Below, piece after piece: positions 24,317-33,139 of a stretch of DNA of 64,000 bases (positions are counted from its first letter, which is position 1; each line of letters starts with the position of its first letter). The position numbers and the translations under genes are program-made. This stretch comes from Candidatus Acetothermia bacterium (GTDB taxonomy: Bacteria; Bipolaricaulota; Bipolaricaulia; Bipolaricaulales; Bipolaricaulaceae), in contig JANLFW010000005.1 in assembly GCA_024653305.1 (NCBI GenBank), forward strand, positions 8,011-72,010. Direction: 5' to 3'. Under the pieces are notes generated by a model. The model was not told where the DNA came from. It saw nothing but the letters and a program-made list of their open reading frames with translations, and did no database searches.

Positions 24317-25381
24317 ATGGAGCTCGCGCTGGGTGTGGAACCGACCGATCGGTACCTCGCGTTCGAGGCGGCCGGGGCGGCGCGCAAGCTGGTGGAGGAG
24401 GTGATGCTCGTTCGTCCGGGCGAGAACGTGCTGATCACCGTGGACACGATGGGTGACCGGCGGGTGGCGGAGCTGGTCGCCCAGGCCGCCTACGCGGCTC
24501 GGGCCGTCCCCACCCTGGTGGTCTACCCCACAAGCCCGGCCCCGGTGCTGGAGCCCCCGCCCCCGGTGGCCGGGGCGGCGGCGCGGGCCCAGGTGTGGAT
24601 CGAGCTGGCTGTGGCTTACCTTCTGCACACCGCCGCTCACCGGGCAGCCCTCGCCGGCGGGTGCCGGTACATTTGCCTCACCGGTATGGACGTGGACATG
24701 CTCGTGCGGTGCATCGGCCGCGTGGACTACCCGAAGATGCTCGCCCTAGGGGAGGCCCTGCAGCGCATCGTGGCCAGGGCCGATGAGGTGCGGGTCACCA
24801 GCCCCGCGGGCACTGACCTCGTGGCCCACAACCGCGGCCGGCGGGTGCGGCACGCGGGCAAGCTCGCCGACACCCCGGGCGAGCCGATCATGCTCGGCGG
24901 GCAGATCTCCTGGTGTCCGGTGGAGTCCACGATCGAGGGCATGCTTGTGTTCGACGGCGCCCTGTGGCCGCCGACAGAGCTGGGCCGGCTTGCCTCCCCG
25001 GTGGAGCTGGAGGTCCACCAGGGGGTGATCGTCGCCGTGCGGGGTGGGGCAGAGGCGCAGGTGTTCAAGCGGTGGCTCGATTCCTTCGCCGACCCCAACA
25101 TGTATCGCATCGCCCACTACTCTCTGGGGTTCAACCCTGGGGTGACCCGCCCCACCGGGCGGATCGTGGAGGACGAGCGCGTGTTCGGGTGCATCGAGAT
25201 GGGCATCGGCACCCAGGGAGCACAGATCGGCGGGCTCACCTGGCAGGCGGCATCGCACACCGACGGAGTGGTCCTCTGCCCGTCCATTTACCTGGACGGG
25301 GAACCGCTCGAGGTGGACGGCCGGTACGTGCACCCGGAGGTGGTGGAGGCCTGCCGGAACCTGGGCGTCCCCGGCTGCTAG
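24317..25381 (+). CDS. M29-like aminopeptidase/metalloprotein (second copy)
   Basis: A 354-residue protein with the same layout as the preceding gene: VRPGENVLITVDT at the N-terminus, SPAGTDLVAHNRGR in the middle, then CPVESTIEGMLVFDG, FNPGVTRPTGRI, CIEMGIGTQG and a final ASHTDGVV (HxD). The metal ligands of M29 enzymes appear conserved although overall similarity to the first copy is low, so these are divergent paralogues rather than a recent duplication. AGGGGGGAG directly precedes the ATG at 24317; the upstream extension lies inside the previous gene. It converges with aroM. A role in cleaving unusual peptides is inferred from the neighbours. Confidence 0.7.
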   Translation: MELALGVEPTDRYLAFEAAGAARKLVEEVMLVRPGENVLITVDTMGDRRVAELVAQAAYAARAVPTLVVYPTSPAPVLEPPPPVAGAAARAQVWIELAVAYLLHTAAHRAALAGGCRYICLTGMDVDMLVRCIGRVDYPKMLALGEALQRIVARADEVRVTSPAGTDLVAHNRGRRVRHAGKLADTPGEPIMLGGQISWCPVESTIEGMLVFDGALWPPTELGRLASPVELEVHQGVIVAVRGGAEAQVFKRWLDSFADPNMYRIAHYSLGFNPGVTRPTGRIVEDERVFGCIEMGIGTQGAQIGGLTWQAASHTDGVVLCPSIYLDGEPLEVDGRYVHPEVVEACRNLGVPGC

Positions 25382-25397
25382 GCGGGCTCCCCCGCCC

Positions 25398-26060
25398 CTA
25401 GACCAGCTCGGCCAGGGCCCGGGCGAGCATGGAGCGAACGAGGAGCACGGGGGCTCCGGTGGCCGCCCGTACCTCGCCTTTCATCCGTTCGCTGTACCCG
25501 AAGCAGTGGAGGAGGAACGCCGTCGCTCCGCGCTCGGCCAGCCCCCGGGCAACCGCGCCCAGGCGGGCCCTACCCGTATACGGGGAGACCGACGCTCCGA
25601 TCGCCTCCACCCCCCACCCCCGAACCTCCTCCACCGTCGGGGCCACCTGCCGCGGCGAAGGGACCAGGATCCCAAGCGGCCCAGGGAGGGCAAGGGCTGA
25701 CACGTACGATCTCACGAGAACATGGGGCACGACCACGGGAACCCGGGCCCGTAAGGGGGGAAAGGTCCCGGAACACAGGATCCCGATCAGCACCACGTCT
25801 TTTTCCACAGCGCGGATCGCTTCCTCCAGGCGGTGATGGACGAACTCCCGGTGTACCGTGACCTCTCGGCCGTCGGAAAGGCGGGTGACCAGGGTGCTCT
25901 CCTCCCCAAGCGGGGGATGGGCGGCAATCTCGTCCACGGTGAGGCCGTCCAACGCCCCGGCTTGCACGACCTCCACCTCCGGGGGCAGATGGCCACGGAT
26001 TTCGGGCACCACGTCGTCCCGGGGCGCCTGTCCGATCGTCACGAGGGCGATCCGTTTCAT
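25398..26060 (-). CDS. AroM family protein
   Basis: A 220-residue member of the AroM family, related to the Asp/Glu racemase fold. It begins KRIALVTIGQAPRDDVVPEI, the AroM signature, and has VLIGILCSGTFP and LLHCFGYS, each bringing a cysteine to the place used for catalysis by Asp/Glu racemases. The function of AroM is not established even in E. coli. It is the last gene of the regulator-importer-peptidase operon and overlaps the DUF1177 gene by 4 bp. A racemase-type reaction on a product of the pathway is plausible but unproven. Confidence 0.85.
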   Translation of the reverse strand: MKRIALVTIGQAPRDDVVPEIRGHLPPEVEVVQAGALDGLTVDEIAAHPPLGEESTLVTRLSDGREVTVHREFVHHRLEEAIRAVEKDVVLIGILCSGTFPPLRARVPVVVPHVLVRSYVSALALPGPLGILVPSPRQVAPTVEEVRGWGVEAIGASVSPYTGRARLGAVARGLAERGATAFLLHCFGYSERMKGEVRAATGAPVLLVRSMLARALAELV

Positions 26061-26986
26061 GCCTTGCCCAACGTTTGAAGGTGCGATAGCGGCCCATACA
26101 ACGCGAGCAGCCGCGAGAACTCCTCCGGGTCGTAGAACCGACACTCGCGGGAGGTGAACGCCTTGGCCACTTCCACGCAGAACCGAGCGGCCAGCTCCAG
26201 GTCGAGGGGGTGGTTGGCCCCGGTAGCGCACCCAGGCACGGGGATCGCCGCGGTGGTCGCTACCCCCACCACGGGGGCGGCGGTGGCAGTGGCGGGCTGG
26301 AGAATGCTGTTTAGGTGATGGATTCCGTTCCCGTAGGGGGTGATGTCCTGGGTGGTGATGGGGAAGACCACCGGCGGTTCCCCTGTGACATAGCGCATGA
26401 TCTCCAGAAGGTCCTCGCTGGTCCGCAGGATGTACCCTTCTTTGACGGTGGGGCTGATCGCGAACCCGCGGCGGTTGATGACCCAGTTGCCCTTGGTGGC
26501 ATCGACGGACAGAATGGCGTCCATGGCCGAATCGACCTCGTATCGGTTCATGGTGACCATGTCCACCGGGGCATCCATGAACGGGGTGGGCTCGTGGGGG
26601 ATGATGGGGGCGTTGGGACAGATGTGGGTGGCCACGAGCACGTCCCCGGGCAGAACGTCGCCGGAGCTGGCCATCCGTACCAGCTTGGCCGCGCAGGCTA
26701 GGGCGACGATGGCCCCGTCGGCATCGGACACAAGCCCCAGCCGACTCGGACGGGCCCCGACCCCGCCCAACCGCCCGATCACCCCCAGCGTGGGCCCACG
26801 GCCATGCCCAGGGATACGGACCTTGACGAAGTCGGTGCTCCCAGCCTCGCCGTTCACCCGCACCACCTGCACCTCCTCCGCCCCCCATCGCCGGAGCCAC
26901 GCCGCCACGTCGTCCCCCGACGCATGGGGACTCTCCAAAACCTCCATCGCTTCCATGACCTCACGCAGCACGGAAGCCACCTCCAT
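26057..26986 (-). CDS. DUF1177 family protein
   Basis: A 309-residue protein matching what is known of the DUF1177 family, which often neighbours AroM-type genes and peptide transport. Recognisable stretches are TDFVKVRIPG, HICPNAPIIPHEPTPFMD with potential metal-binding His and Cys, GNWVINRRGFAISPTVKEGY and VVGVATTAAIPVPGCATG. The His/Asp/Glu pattern could form a metal site, but no reaction is known. The start is the ATG giving MEVASVLREVME, which overlaps the end of the M20 gene by 26 nt. Assignment of function is not attempted. Confidence 0.8.
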   Translation of the reverse strand: MEVASVLREVMEAMEVLESPHASGDDVAAWLRRWGAEEVQVVRVNGEAGSTDFVKVRIPGHGRGPTLGVIGRLGGVGARPSRLGLVSDADGAIVALACAAKLVRMASSGDVLPGDVLVATHICPNAPIIPHEPTPFMDAPVDMVTMNRYEVDSAMDAILSVDATKGNWVINRRGFAISPTVKEGYILRTSEDLLEIMRYVTGEPPVVFPITTQDITPYGNGIHHLNSILQPATATAAPVVGVATTAAIPVPGCATGANHPLDLELAARFCVEVAKAFTSRECRFYDPEEFSRLLALYGPLSHLQTLGKA

Positions 26987-28223
26987 CGCCCTGCGAAAGA
27001 TAGTCGTGGATGAGCAACGCATACACTCTCGCGGCCTGAACAAGCTGCGCCACCGCCACCCGCTCATCGTATCCATGGATTCCTTGCAGATCTGCAGGAC
27101 CGAACTGGAGTGTCGGGATCCCGTGGCGCCGGAAGAATCGGGCGTCGCTCGATGCCCACTGTAAGACCGGCCGGGACGTGTCCCCAGCGACCTCACGGAT
27201 GATTCTAAGCACGAGCTGAACGAAAGGATGCGTGGGTGGGGTGTAATTCGCCTCGATCGGGTCGCGAAGAGGGGTGACCTCCACCCCGGAACCAGCTCGC
27301 TCTTCCACCAATTGCCGGAGGAGGTCGAGCACAACCCCCACAGGGACCCCGACGGGCACCCGCAAATCGAACTCGGCCTCACATCGGCTGGCAACGATGT
27401 TCACCTTATCCCCACCGGAAATCCGCCCCACGTTCACCGTGACATGGTCTAAAACTTCAGCCTGAACCTCAAGACCTTCCTCCCGAAGGATGGCCTGAGT
27501 TTCGGAAATCAAACGACGGGGTTCTGGGGGAATGGTCCACGGCCTTCCCCACAGGGAATAGACTGCTTCGATGACCTGTGTCATGCGCAAGATCGCGTTT
27601 TCACCAACAAGGGGCGATAGGCTGCCGTGGACAGGGACCCCTCGGGTCATGGCCCGCAACCATAGGGCCCCCTTTTGGCCGATGGTCGGATTGATCCCCG
27701 AGGGTTCGGCGATGAGGCACGCATCCCCCGTGAACCCTTGTTCAAGGAGCCAACGTGTCCCGTACCAACCCCCGGTTTCCTCGTCGGGGACGGCCATGAA
27801 CAGGACCTTGCCCCGCAGGCTGTCCCACCGCACGGCCTTGCTGAGGGCCACGAGGAGGGCGGCCAAGCCCCCCTTCATGTCGCTCGCCCCCCGCCCGAGG
27901 ACGTACCCCTCGCGCACCTCCCCGCCAAACGGGTCGAACGCCCACCGCTCGCGGTCGCCGGCTGGGACGACATCCATGTGCCCGTTCACGACGAGGCACG
28001 GGCCGGGGCCGAAGTCGAGCTCCCCGACCACGCTCGTCATCCCCGGCGCGGCGGAAAGCTGGCGGGCGGGGATCCCCGCGCGATGCAGGCGCTCCAGGAT
28101 GTACGCGGCGATCTCCGTCACGTCACAAGGCGGGTTCTCGCTGGGGAAACGAATGAGCTTGGAGCAGACCGTCGTCACCTCTCGCTCACAGTCCCAGCGT
28201 TTGATCGCCTCACGCCTGGTCAT
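26961..28223 (-). CDS. M20 family metallopeptidase (ArgE/DapE/ACY1 type)
   Basis: A 420-residue M20 enzyme with the two-metal site intact: VNGHMDVVPAG (His and Asp), GRGASDMKGG (bridging Asp), PDEETGG (catalytic Glu pair) and IAEPSG (metal Glu). A dimerisation domain follows at about 200-310 and the last metal His is in GIHGYDE. It removes acyl groups or splits dipeptides in the cytoplasm. Candidate roles are deacylase, dipeptidase or carboxypeptidase on compounds brought in by the neighbouring Opp-type importer. It starts 9 nt after the oppC stop on the same strand. Confidence 0.9.
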   Translation of the reverse strand: MTRREAIKRWDCEREVTTVCSKLIRFPSENPPCDVTEIAAYILERLHRAGIPARQLSAAPGMTSVVGELDFGPGPCLVVNGHMDVVPAGDRERWAFDPFGGEVREGYVLGRGASDMKGGLAALLVALSKAVRWDSLRGKVLFMAVPDEETGGWYGTRWLLEQGFTGDACLIAEPSGINPTIGQKGALWLRAMTRGVPVHGSLSPLVGENAILRMTQVIEAVYSLWGRPWTIPPEPRRLISETQAILREEGLEVQAEVLDHVTVNVGRISGGDKVNIVASRCEAEFDLRVPVGVPVGVVLDLLRQLVEERAGSGVEVTPLRDPIEANYTPPTHPFVQLVLRIIREVAGDTSRPVLQWASSDARFFRRHGIPTLQFGPADLQGIHGYDERVAVAQLVQAARVYALLIHDYLSQGDGGGFRAA

Positions 28224-28232
28224 GGTCCCTCC

Positions 28233-29084
28233 TCAAATGCGCCGTTCGAACCTGGGGTCCAGGACGTCCCGCAGCCCGTCGCCGACGAAGTTGAACCCCA
28301 AGGCGGTGATCATGATCGCAAGCCCGGGGAATGTGGAAACCCACCACGCGAAGCCGATGAGCCCACGTCCGTCGGCGATCAACGCCCCCCATTCCGGGAT
28401 CGGGGGCTGGGCCCCTACCCCAAGGAAGCTCAGCGCCGCTGAGGAGAGGATGGCCGCCGGCATTTCCAGCGTAGTGTACACGACCACCGGACCAAGGGCG
28501 TTGGGCAAGACGTGACGAAACAATATTCGTGTTCGGGAAGCACCCAAAGCGTAGGCCGCCGTCACGTAGTCCAACTCACGCAAAGAGAGCACCTGTCCCC
28601 GAAGGAGCCGGGTGAATTGTCCCCACCCAGTTACAGCGATGGCTATGATCATCACCCCAATCCCACCGCCCAACGCTCCAGCCAGGGCAAGGGCAAGCAC
28701 CAACCCCGGGATGGACCACACGATGTCCACCGCCCGCATGATCAGGCTATCAACAACCCCCCCCACGAACCCGGCCACCAGCCCAAGGATTCCTCCCAAC
28801 ACCATTTGAAGAACAACCACACCCATCCCGATAAGAAGCGCATAGCGACTCCCGTACAGCACCCGACTTAAAAGGTCACGGCCAAGCACATCGGTGCCCA
28901 TGGGGTGCGTCGCCGATGGCGGGGACAGCAAAGCATCGAAGTCCATGGCCAGAGGGTCGTACGGGGCGATCACGTCGGCAAGCAGTGCCGTAAGCCCCAC
29001 CGCGGCCACGAAAAAAAGCCCGACCAGGGCGAGGTGGTTACGCGTGAACCTGCGAACTGCCCGCGACGAAAAGAACTGTTTCAT
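28233..29084 (-). CDS. Peptide ABC transporter permease, OppC type
   Basis: A 283-residue permease with an N-terminal helix (about 17-38), HPMGTDVLGRDLLSRVLYG and the coupling loop DYVTAAYALGASRTRILF. It pairs with the OppB-type gene directly upstream (2-nt gap). The importer lacks its own ATPase genes. Confidence 0.93.
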   Translation of the reverse strand: MKQFFSSRAVRRFTRNHLALVGLFFVAAVGLTALLADVIAPYDPLAMDFDALLSPPSATHPMGTDVLGRDLLSRVLYGSRYALLIGMGVVVLQMVLGGILGLVAGFVGGVVDSLIMRAVDIVWSIPGLVLALALAGALGGGIGVMIIAIAVTGWGQFTRLLRGQVLSLRELDYVTAAYALGASRTRILFRHVLPNALGPVVVYTTLEMPAAILSSAALSFLGVGAQPPIPEWGALIADGRGLIGFAWWVSTFPGLAIMITALGFNFVGDGLRDVLDPRFERRI

Positions 29085-29086
29085 GT

Positions 29087-30025
29087 CTAACCGTAGCGGA
29101 TCCGTGGGTCAATGAGCGTGTACGCGAAGTCCACAACGAGGTTGGCCAGGACCGTCAACAGGGCGATCACGAGGACAATGCCCTGGACCACTGGGTAGTC
29201 TCGTTCCATCACCGCGTTGACAAGGAGCCTCCCCATGCCCGGCCAGGCAAAAACCGTTTCTGTAATCACCGCTCCTCCGAATAGCCAAGGCAAGCGCAGC
29301 CCAAGCAATGTGACCACGGGTATCAGCGCGTTGCGAAGGCCGTGGCGAACCACAACGATGATTTCGTGCACCCCCTTGCTCCGTGCCGTCCGGATGTATT
29401 CTTCATTGACAACCTCGAGCATCGCCGATCGGGTCAACCGGGTGAACAGGGCAATAGGGGGGAGCCCCAGGGTCAAGACAGGGAGAAGTGCGGATCTCAG
29501 TCCGGCAAAGGTCCACAGTGGTCCCCCCCTCCCGGAAATGGGGAGAAGCCGCAACCTCAAGCCAAATACCATCATCAACATGATCCCCAGCCAAAAGTAA
29601 GGCATGGAAACCCAAAACAGAGCGACGAACCGGCTGACATTGTCAACGATGGTATAGGGGCGCATGGCGGAGATGATCCCGATGGGGATCGCGATCACTA
29701 CGGTGAGGATCAGGGCGAGGATGGTCAGCTCCAACGTCGGGCCAATACGGGCCAGGATCAAGGTTGCTACGCGATCTTGGACGTGGATGGACAGCCCAAG
29801 ATCGCCCTGAACGACCCGGGTCAACCAGTTCCAGTATTGGACGGGGATGGGGTTGTCCAAGCCAAGTTCGGCCCTCTTCTCCAAGACCTTCTCCTCGGAC
29901 ACGTTGGGACCGAAGAGCAGGCGGATCGGATCCCCACTTACATGCATCAGGGAGAAGACAATGGCCGTGACCCCGATGAGAGTGGGGACCAGCATCAACA
30001 GACGGCGAACAAGGTAGGCTCCCAT
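29087..30025 (-). CDS. Peptide ABC transporter permease, OppB type
   Basis: A 312-residue permease that begins GAYLVRRLLMLVPTLIGVTA and contains the coupling loop EYIRTARSKGVHEIIVVV and the end segment DFAYTLIDPRIRYG, all standard for OppB/DppB. It lies between the binding-protein gene, from which a strong stem-loop separates it, and the OppC-type gene. Confidence 0.93.
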   Translation of the reverse strand: MGAYLVRRLLMLVPTLIGVTAIVFSLMHVSGDPIRLLFGPNVSEEKVLEKRAELGLDNPIPVQYWNWLTRVVQGDLGLSIHVQDRVATLILARIGPTLELTILALILTVVIAIPIGIISAMRPYTIVDNVSRFVALFWVSMPYFWLGIMLMMVFGLRLRLLPISGRGGPLWTFAGLRSALLPVLTLGLPPIALFTRLTRSAMLEVVNEEYIRTARSKGVHEIIVVVRHGLRNALIPVVTLLGLRLPWLFGGAVITETVFAWPGMGRLLVNAVMERDYPVVQGIVLVIALLTVLANLVVDFAYTLIDPRIRYG

Positions 30026-30035
30026 CCCTAGGCAA

Positions 30036-30068
30036 GCCCGGAGGCCGGGGTGGCCCCGGCCTCCGGGC
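30036..30068 (-). other. Intercistronic stem-loop after peptide-binding protein gene
   Basis: A perfect 15-bp stem (30036-30050 with 30054-30068, GCCCGGAGGCCGGGG) and a 3-nt loop, placed between the binding-protein stop and the OppB start. There is no T-run on the transcript side. It occupies the same place as the hairpins at 8.3, 43.5 and 48.2 kb. Confidence 0.8.
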
Positions 30069-30086
30069 CTTTCCCCCTTCCTTCCC

Positions 30087-31682
30087 CTAGCGCTTGTACA
30101 ACACCAAGGCCCGCATCAGCGGTGGTTGCCACGGGTGGGAGAACAGCTCATCGAGCCCGCCCACGTCGCGGCGGGCAGCAACCACGTTCACGTTGACCGC
30201 CAGCGGGACCCACACCGCCGACTCCACCACAATGGCTTGAGCCTGGATGAACGCGTCCCGGCGGAGCGCATCATCGAGGGCGTTGGAGGATAGATCGAGG
30301 AGGGCATCGATGGCGTCGTTCTTCCACTGCCCGAAGTTGCTGGAGCCGATGTTCACCGAGTGGGTGAGGAACGTGAGGTACGGCTCCCCCATCCACCACG
30401 TGTTGCGGAAGATGCCGAGGTCGTAGTCGGCAGCCCGCGCACGGTCATAAGTGGCCCCGACCTCAGCCAGGGCAAGGTTGACCTTGATCCCCACCTTGGC
30501 CAACTGAGCCTGCACGACCTCCGCCGCCCGCCGCCATTGGTCGACGTTGGAGAAGGAGATCAGCGTGAGCTCAAGGCGTTTTCCATCCTTCATCCGCACG
30601 CCGTCGCGGTCGACCGCTGTCCACCCGGCCTGTTCGAGGTAGGCCACGGACTTCTCGGGATCATACGCGTAGGCGATCTCCTCGACCCCCTTCCAATAGC
30701 CGGTGGTCCCTGGCCCGACAAGGCCGTAGAGCGGGAACGCGATGCCAAACCAGGCCCCCTTGACGATCTCCTCTTTGTTTATCGCATGAGCAACGGCGAG
30801 GCGAATACGGCGATCGTTAAACAGCTCGCGCTTCATATTGCAAACAAGGTATTGCACGCTGTACGTGGGAGCCATGTAAACCTGAAGATTGGGGTTCGCA
30901 ACCAGCTGTTGATAGCCCATGAGGGGGACGTCGAACGTGTAATCGATGTTCCCGGCCAAGATCTCCGCAAGCCGTGTCGCAGCCTCAGGGATGATGCGCA
31001 TGACGAGCTCTTCAGCGTGTGCTGGGCCACGGTTGGAGATGTAGTCGGGGGCGTGGTTGTACGCGTCGAACCGCTTCATGACGATCCGATCCCCGCGGAT
31101 CCAGCGGTCAAACCGGTAGGGGCCAGTGCCTACCAGGCCCTTCACCCCTACCTCCTCATCGGACATCGTGGCCAACCAATCCGCAGGCATGATGCTCGCA
31201 TGAGCATCAGCGATGTGGTACAGGGCCAGCGGTTTAGGGGTAGCGAATTTAAAGATCACCGTGTAAGGATCTGGGGTCTGGATCTCCGTGACCCCACTGT
31301 ACTTGGGGCCGAGGTAGTTCTCCAGCGGGGACAACCGGAAGTACCGCTCATAAGACGCCTTGACGTCCCGGGAGGTCATCTCTTGTCCGGTGTGGAACAG
31401 GATACCCTGCTTCAGGTGGAATACCAAGGTCAGCTTGTCCTCGGACCACTCGAACGAGCGAACCAATAGAGGCACGGGCTGGAAGTTCGGATCCATATCC
31501 AACAATGGTTCCACCACGTAGCTGAGGACCACCAGGGAGTGGAACCGGGTGGTCCGGTGTGGATCTAGAAAATCAGGCTCTTCCTGAAACGCAGTGACCA
31601 TCGCCTTCTGGGTCTGCGCGGTGACACCCAGTGCGACCCCGAGGATGCCCATCAGTACTAACAGCACTATACCCTTTTGCAT
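30087..31682 (-). CDS. Peptide ABC transporter substrate-binding protein (SBP_bac_5 family)
   Basis: A 531-residue binding protein with a signal peptide (MQKGIVLLVLMGILGVALG, cleavage near TAQ) and the family body: FLDPHRTTRFHS, LVFHLKQGILFHTGQEM and GTGPYRFDRWIRGDR. Context suggests that it brings in peptides or modified amino acids processed by the M20, M29, racemase, DUF1177 and AroM proteins. The ATG follows GGGGAGGAC. An 11-bp palindrome lies 12 nt upstream of the start. Confidence 0.92.
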   Translation of the reverse strand: MQKGIVLLVLMGILGVALGVTAQTQKAMVTAFQEEPDFLDPHRTTRFHSLVVLSYVVEPLLDMDPNFQPVPLLVRSFEWSEDKLTLVFHLKQGILFHTGQEMTSRDVKASYERYFRLSPLENYLGPKYSGVTEIQTPDPYTVIFKFATPKPLALYHIADAHASIMPADWLATMSDEEVGVKGLVGTGPYRFDRWIRGDRIVMKRFDAYNHAPDYISNRGPAHAEELVMRIIPEAATRLAEILAGNIDYTFDVPLMGYQQLVANPNLQVYMAPTYSVQYLVCNMKRELFNDRRIRLAVAHAINKEEIVKGAWFGIAFPLYGLVGPGTTGYWKGVEEIAYAYDPEKSVAYLEQAGWTAVDRDGVRMKDGKRLELTLISFSNVDQWRRAAEVVQAQLAKVGIKVNLALAEVGATYDRARAADYDLGIFRNTWWMGEPYLTFLTHSVNIGSSNFGQWKNDAIDALLDLSSNALDDALRRDAFIQAQAIVVESAVWVPLAVNVNVVAARRDVGGLDELFSHPWQPPLMRALVLYKR

Positions 31683-31694
31683 TTGGTCCTCCCC

Positions 31695-31705
31695 TTATGT
31701 CATAA
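31695..31705. promoter_or_regulatory. Palindrome upstream of the binding-protein gene
   Basis: TTATGTCATAA is an exact 11-bp palindrome just before the ribosome-binding site of the gene starting at 31682. It is AT-rich in a GC-rich region. It could be an operator for the XRE-cupin regulator encoded upstream; there is no direct proof. Confidence 0.3.
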
Positions 31706-31769
31706 AACTAACCCCATTCGGCCTTGCTTCTCCACCCCTAACTTCCCGCGAAGAGGTTCAACTGGACTC

Positions 31770-32417
31770 TCACCCCCTCCCGCTTAGGACGCACGTGATC
31801 GCTGCCCCCATGGCCACTACAGGGTCCAACACCACCACTGGAAGGGCCTGCCGCAGGGCCGCCGCCGCCCCCACCGTGCTGAACCCGGTGCAGGCGAGGC
31901 CGATCGCGCGGCAGCCCTGGTCGACGAGCCCGGCGGCCGCCTGGACCATGGCGTCCATGGCCCCCGGCAGATCAGTGGTCCGGTAGACCCCCTCCACCTG
32001 CCTCCATGGCACCTCGCACCCATGGAAGGCCCGCACGATGGCCTGAGGCACGTACGGGGTGATGGTGAGGATGCCCACCTTCGTCCCCAACGCCCGGCCG
32101 ACGAGCCCGAGGCAGGAACCGGCCCCAACCACGGGGATGGACAATGCCTCCCGCAGCTCGTCCACGCCGGGGTCGGCGGCACAACTCACGGCCACCACGT
32201 CCACGCGCGCAGCCAACGCTCGGCCCACCCGAAGGATCTCGGGGACTGCCTGCTGCTCCAACGTCCTGTTGTAGAGGCCGCCCGGGAAGCCGTCGATCGT
32301 CTGGGTGAGCACGGCAAGCGTTGGGAACGCCTGCTCCAGGATGCGGCCATGGATCTGCGCCTGTTCATGATCCAAGTTGCTAACGACGCGGATCAGCCCC
32401 ACTCTGGTCTTGGCCAT
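31770..32417 (-). CDS. Asp/Glu/hydantoin racemase family protein
   Basis: A 215-residue cofactor-independent racemase with the two catalytic cysteines expected for the family, Cys79 in AVSCAADPG and Cys176 in GLACTGFST, and the middle domain GTKVGILTITPY. The substrate may be aspartate, glutamate, hydantoin or another amino acid. It starts 2 nt after the stop of the XRE-cupin regulator and precedes the importer genes. Its broken relative at 22.7 kb probably belonged to the same pathway. Confidence 0.85.
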   Translation of the reverse strand: MAKTRVGLIRVVSNLDHEQAQIHGRILEQAFPTLAVLTQTIDGFPGGLYNRTLEQQAVPEILRVGRALAARVDVVAVSCAADPGVDELREALSIPVVGAGSCLGLVGRALGTKVGILTITPYVPQAIVRAFHGCEVPWRQVEGVYRTTDLPGAMDAMVQAAAGLVDQGCRAIGLACTGFSTVGAAAALRQALPVVVLDPVVAMGAAITCVLSGRG

Positions 32418-32419
32418 CG

Positions 32420-32962
32420 TCAGAACGTGGGCGGGCTGACCGCCCAGATCCCCACTGCTTCCTCATCGCCGGCGTTTTCGAACCGGTGGGGCTGCTCGCT
32501 GCGGAACGTGATGCTCTGGCCGGCCGTGAGCACGTAGGCCTTGTCCCCAACCACGATGCGGACCTTTCCAGACAGGATCAACCCACATTCAATGCCCTCA
32601 TGGATGTAGGCCTGGGCCCCGCTGCTTCCCCCCTTCTTGAGGCGAACCTTGAACAGGGCCACCTGGGCGTTGGGCGCCGAAAGGATCTCGTATTCAAGGT
32701 GAGGCGACACGATGATGCGGCGCCGCTGTCCATCGGCGAGGACGGTTTGAACCGCGGCCAGGTCGTCCTCGAACAGGTGGACAACGGGCCGTCCCAAAGC
32801 GTCGGCGATCTTCTTTAGGGAAGTCAGGGAGGGATTGATCTTCCCGTGCTCGAGCTTGCTCAGGTAGCTCTCGGACTTCCCAATCTTCGCCGCGAGCTCC
32901 TGCAAGGTCAACCCCTTCTGCAACCGCAACTCCCGCAACCGCTGACCAAGGTCACCCGGCAT
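32420..32962 (-). CDS. XRE-family transcriptional regulator with cupin domain
   Basis: A 180-residue regulator. Residues 5-60 are an XRE helix-turn-helix (LRLQKGLTLQELAAKIG, YLSKLEHGKINPSLTSL) and residues about 100-175 a cupin barrel (HEGIECGLILSGKVRIVVG, ITFRSEQPHRFENAG) that probably senses a small ligand. This architecture is common in regulators of amino-acid and peptide catabolism such as SutR and PuuR types. It is the first gene of the eight-gene operon, so autoregulation and control of the racemase/importer/peptidase genes are likely. The ATG lies 9 nt behind a promoter, so the mRNA is nearly leaderless. Confidence 0.9.
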   Translation of the reverse strand: MPGDLGQRLRELRLQKGLTLQELAAKIGKSESYLSKLEHGKINPSLTSLKKIADALGRPVVHLFEDDLAAVQTVLADGQRRRIIVSPHLEYEILSAPNAQVALFKVRLKKGGSSGAQAYIHEGIECGLILSGKVRIVVGDKAYVLTAGQSITFRSEQPHRFENAGDEEAVGIWAVSPPTF

Positions 32963-32971
32963 GCCTACCCC

Positions 32972-33000
32972 AGTACAGGCCGATCTTTCCTGAGCGTCAA
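32972..33000 (-). promoter_or_regulatory. Promoter for XRE-racemase-opp operon, near-leaderless
   Basis: On the minus strand: TTGACG (32995-33000), 17-nt spacer, TGTACT (32972-32977), then 9 nt to the regulator ATG. The remaining bases to 33139 (tyrS end) show no further gene or clear signal. Confidence 0.55.
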
Positions 33001-33139
33001 GTCAGCGCTCAAAGATCGCCTGAATGCCAATTCCTTCTACGGCATGGCTTGATTGTTAGTCCAGAACGACGGGCCCGGGGCCATCCACCGGAGGAAATGG
33101 GGCACGAGCAGGGGCCGGCACCCTCAGACAGCGAATCCG

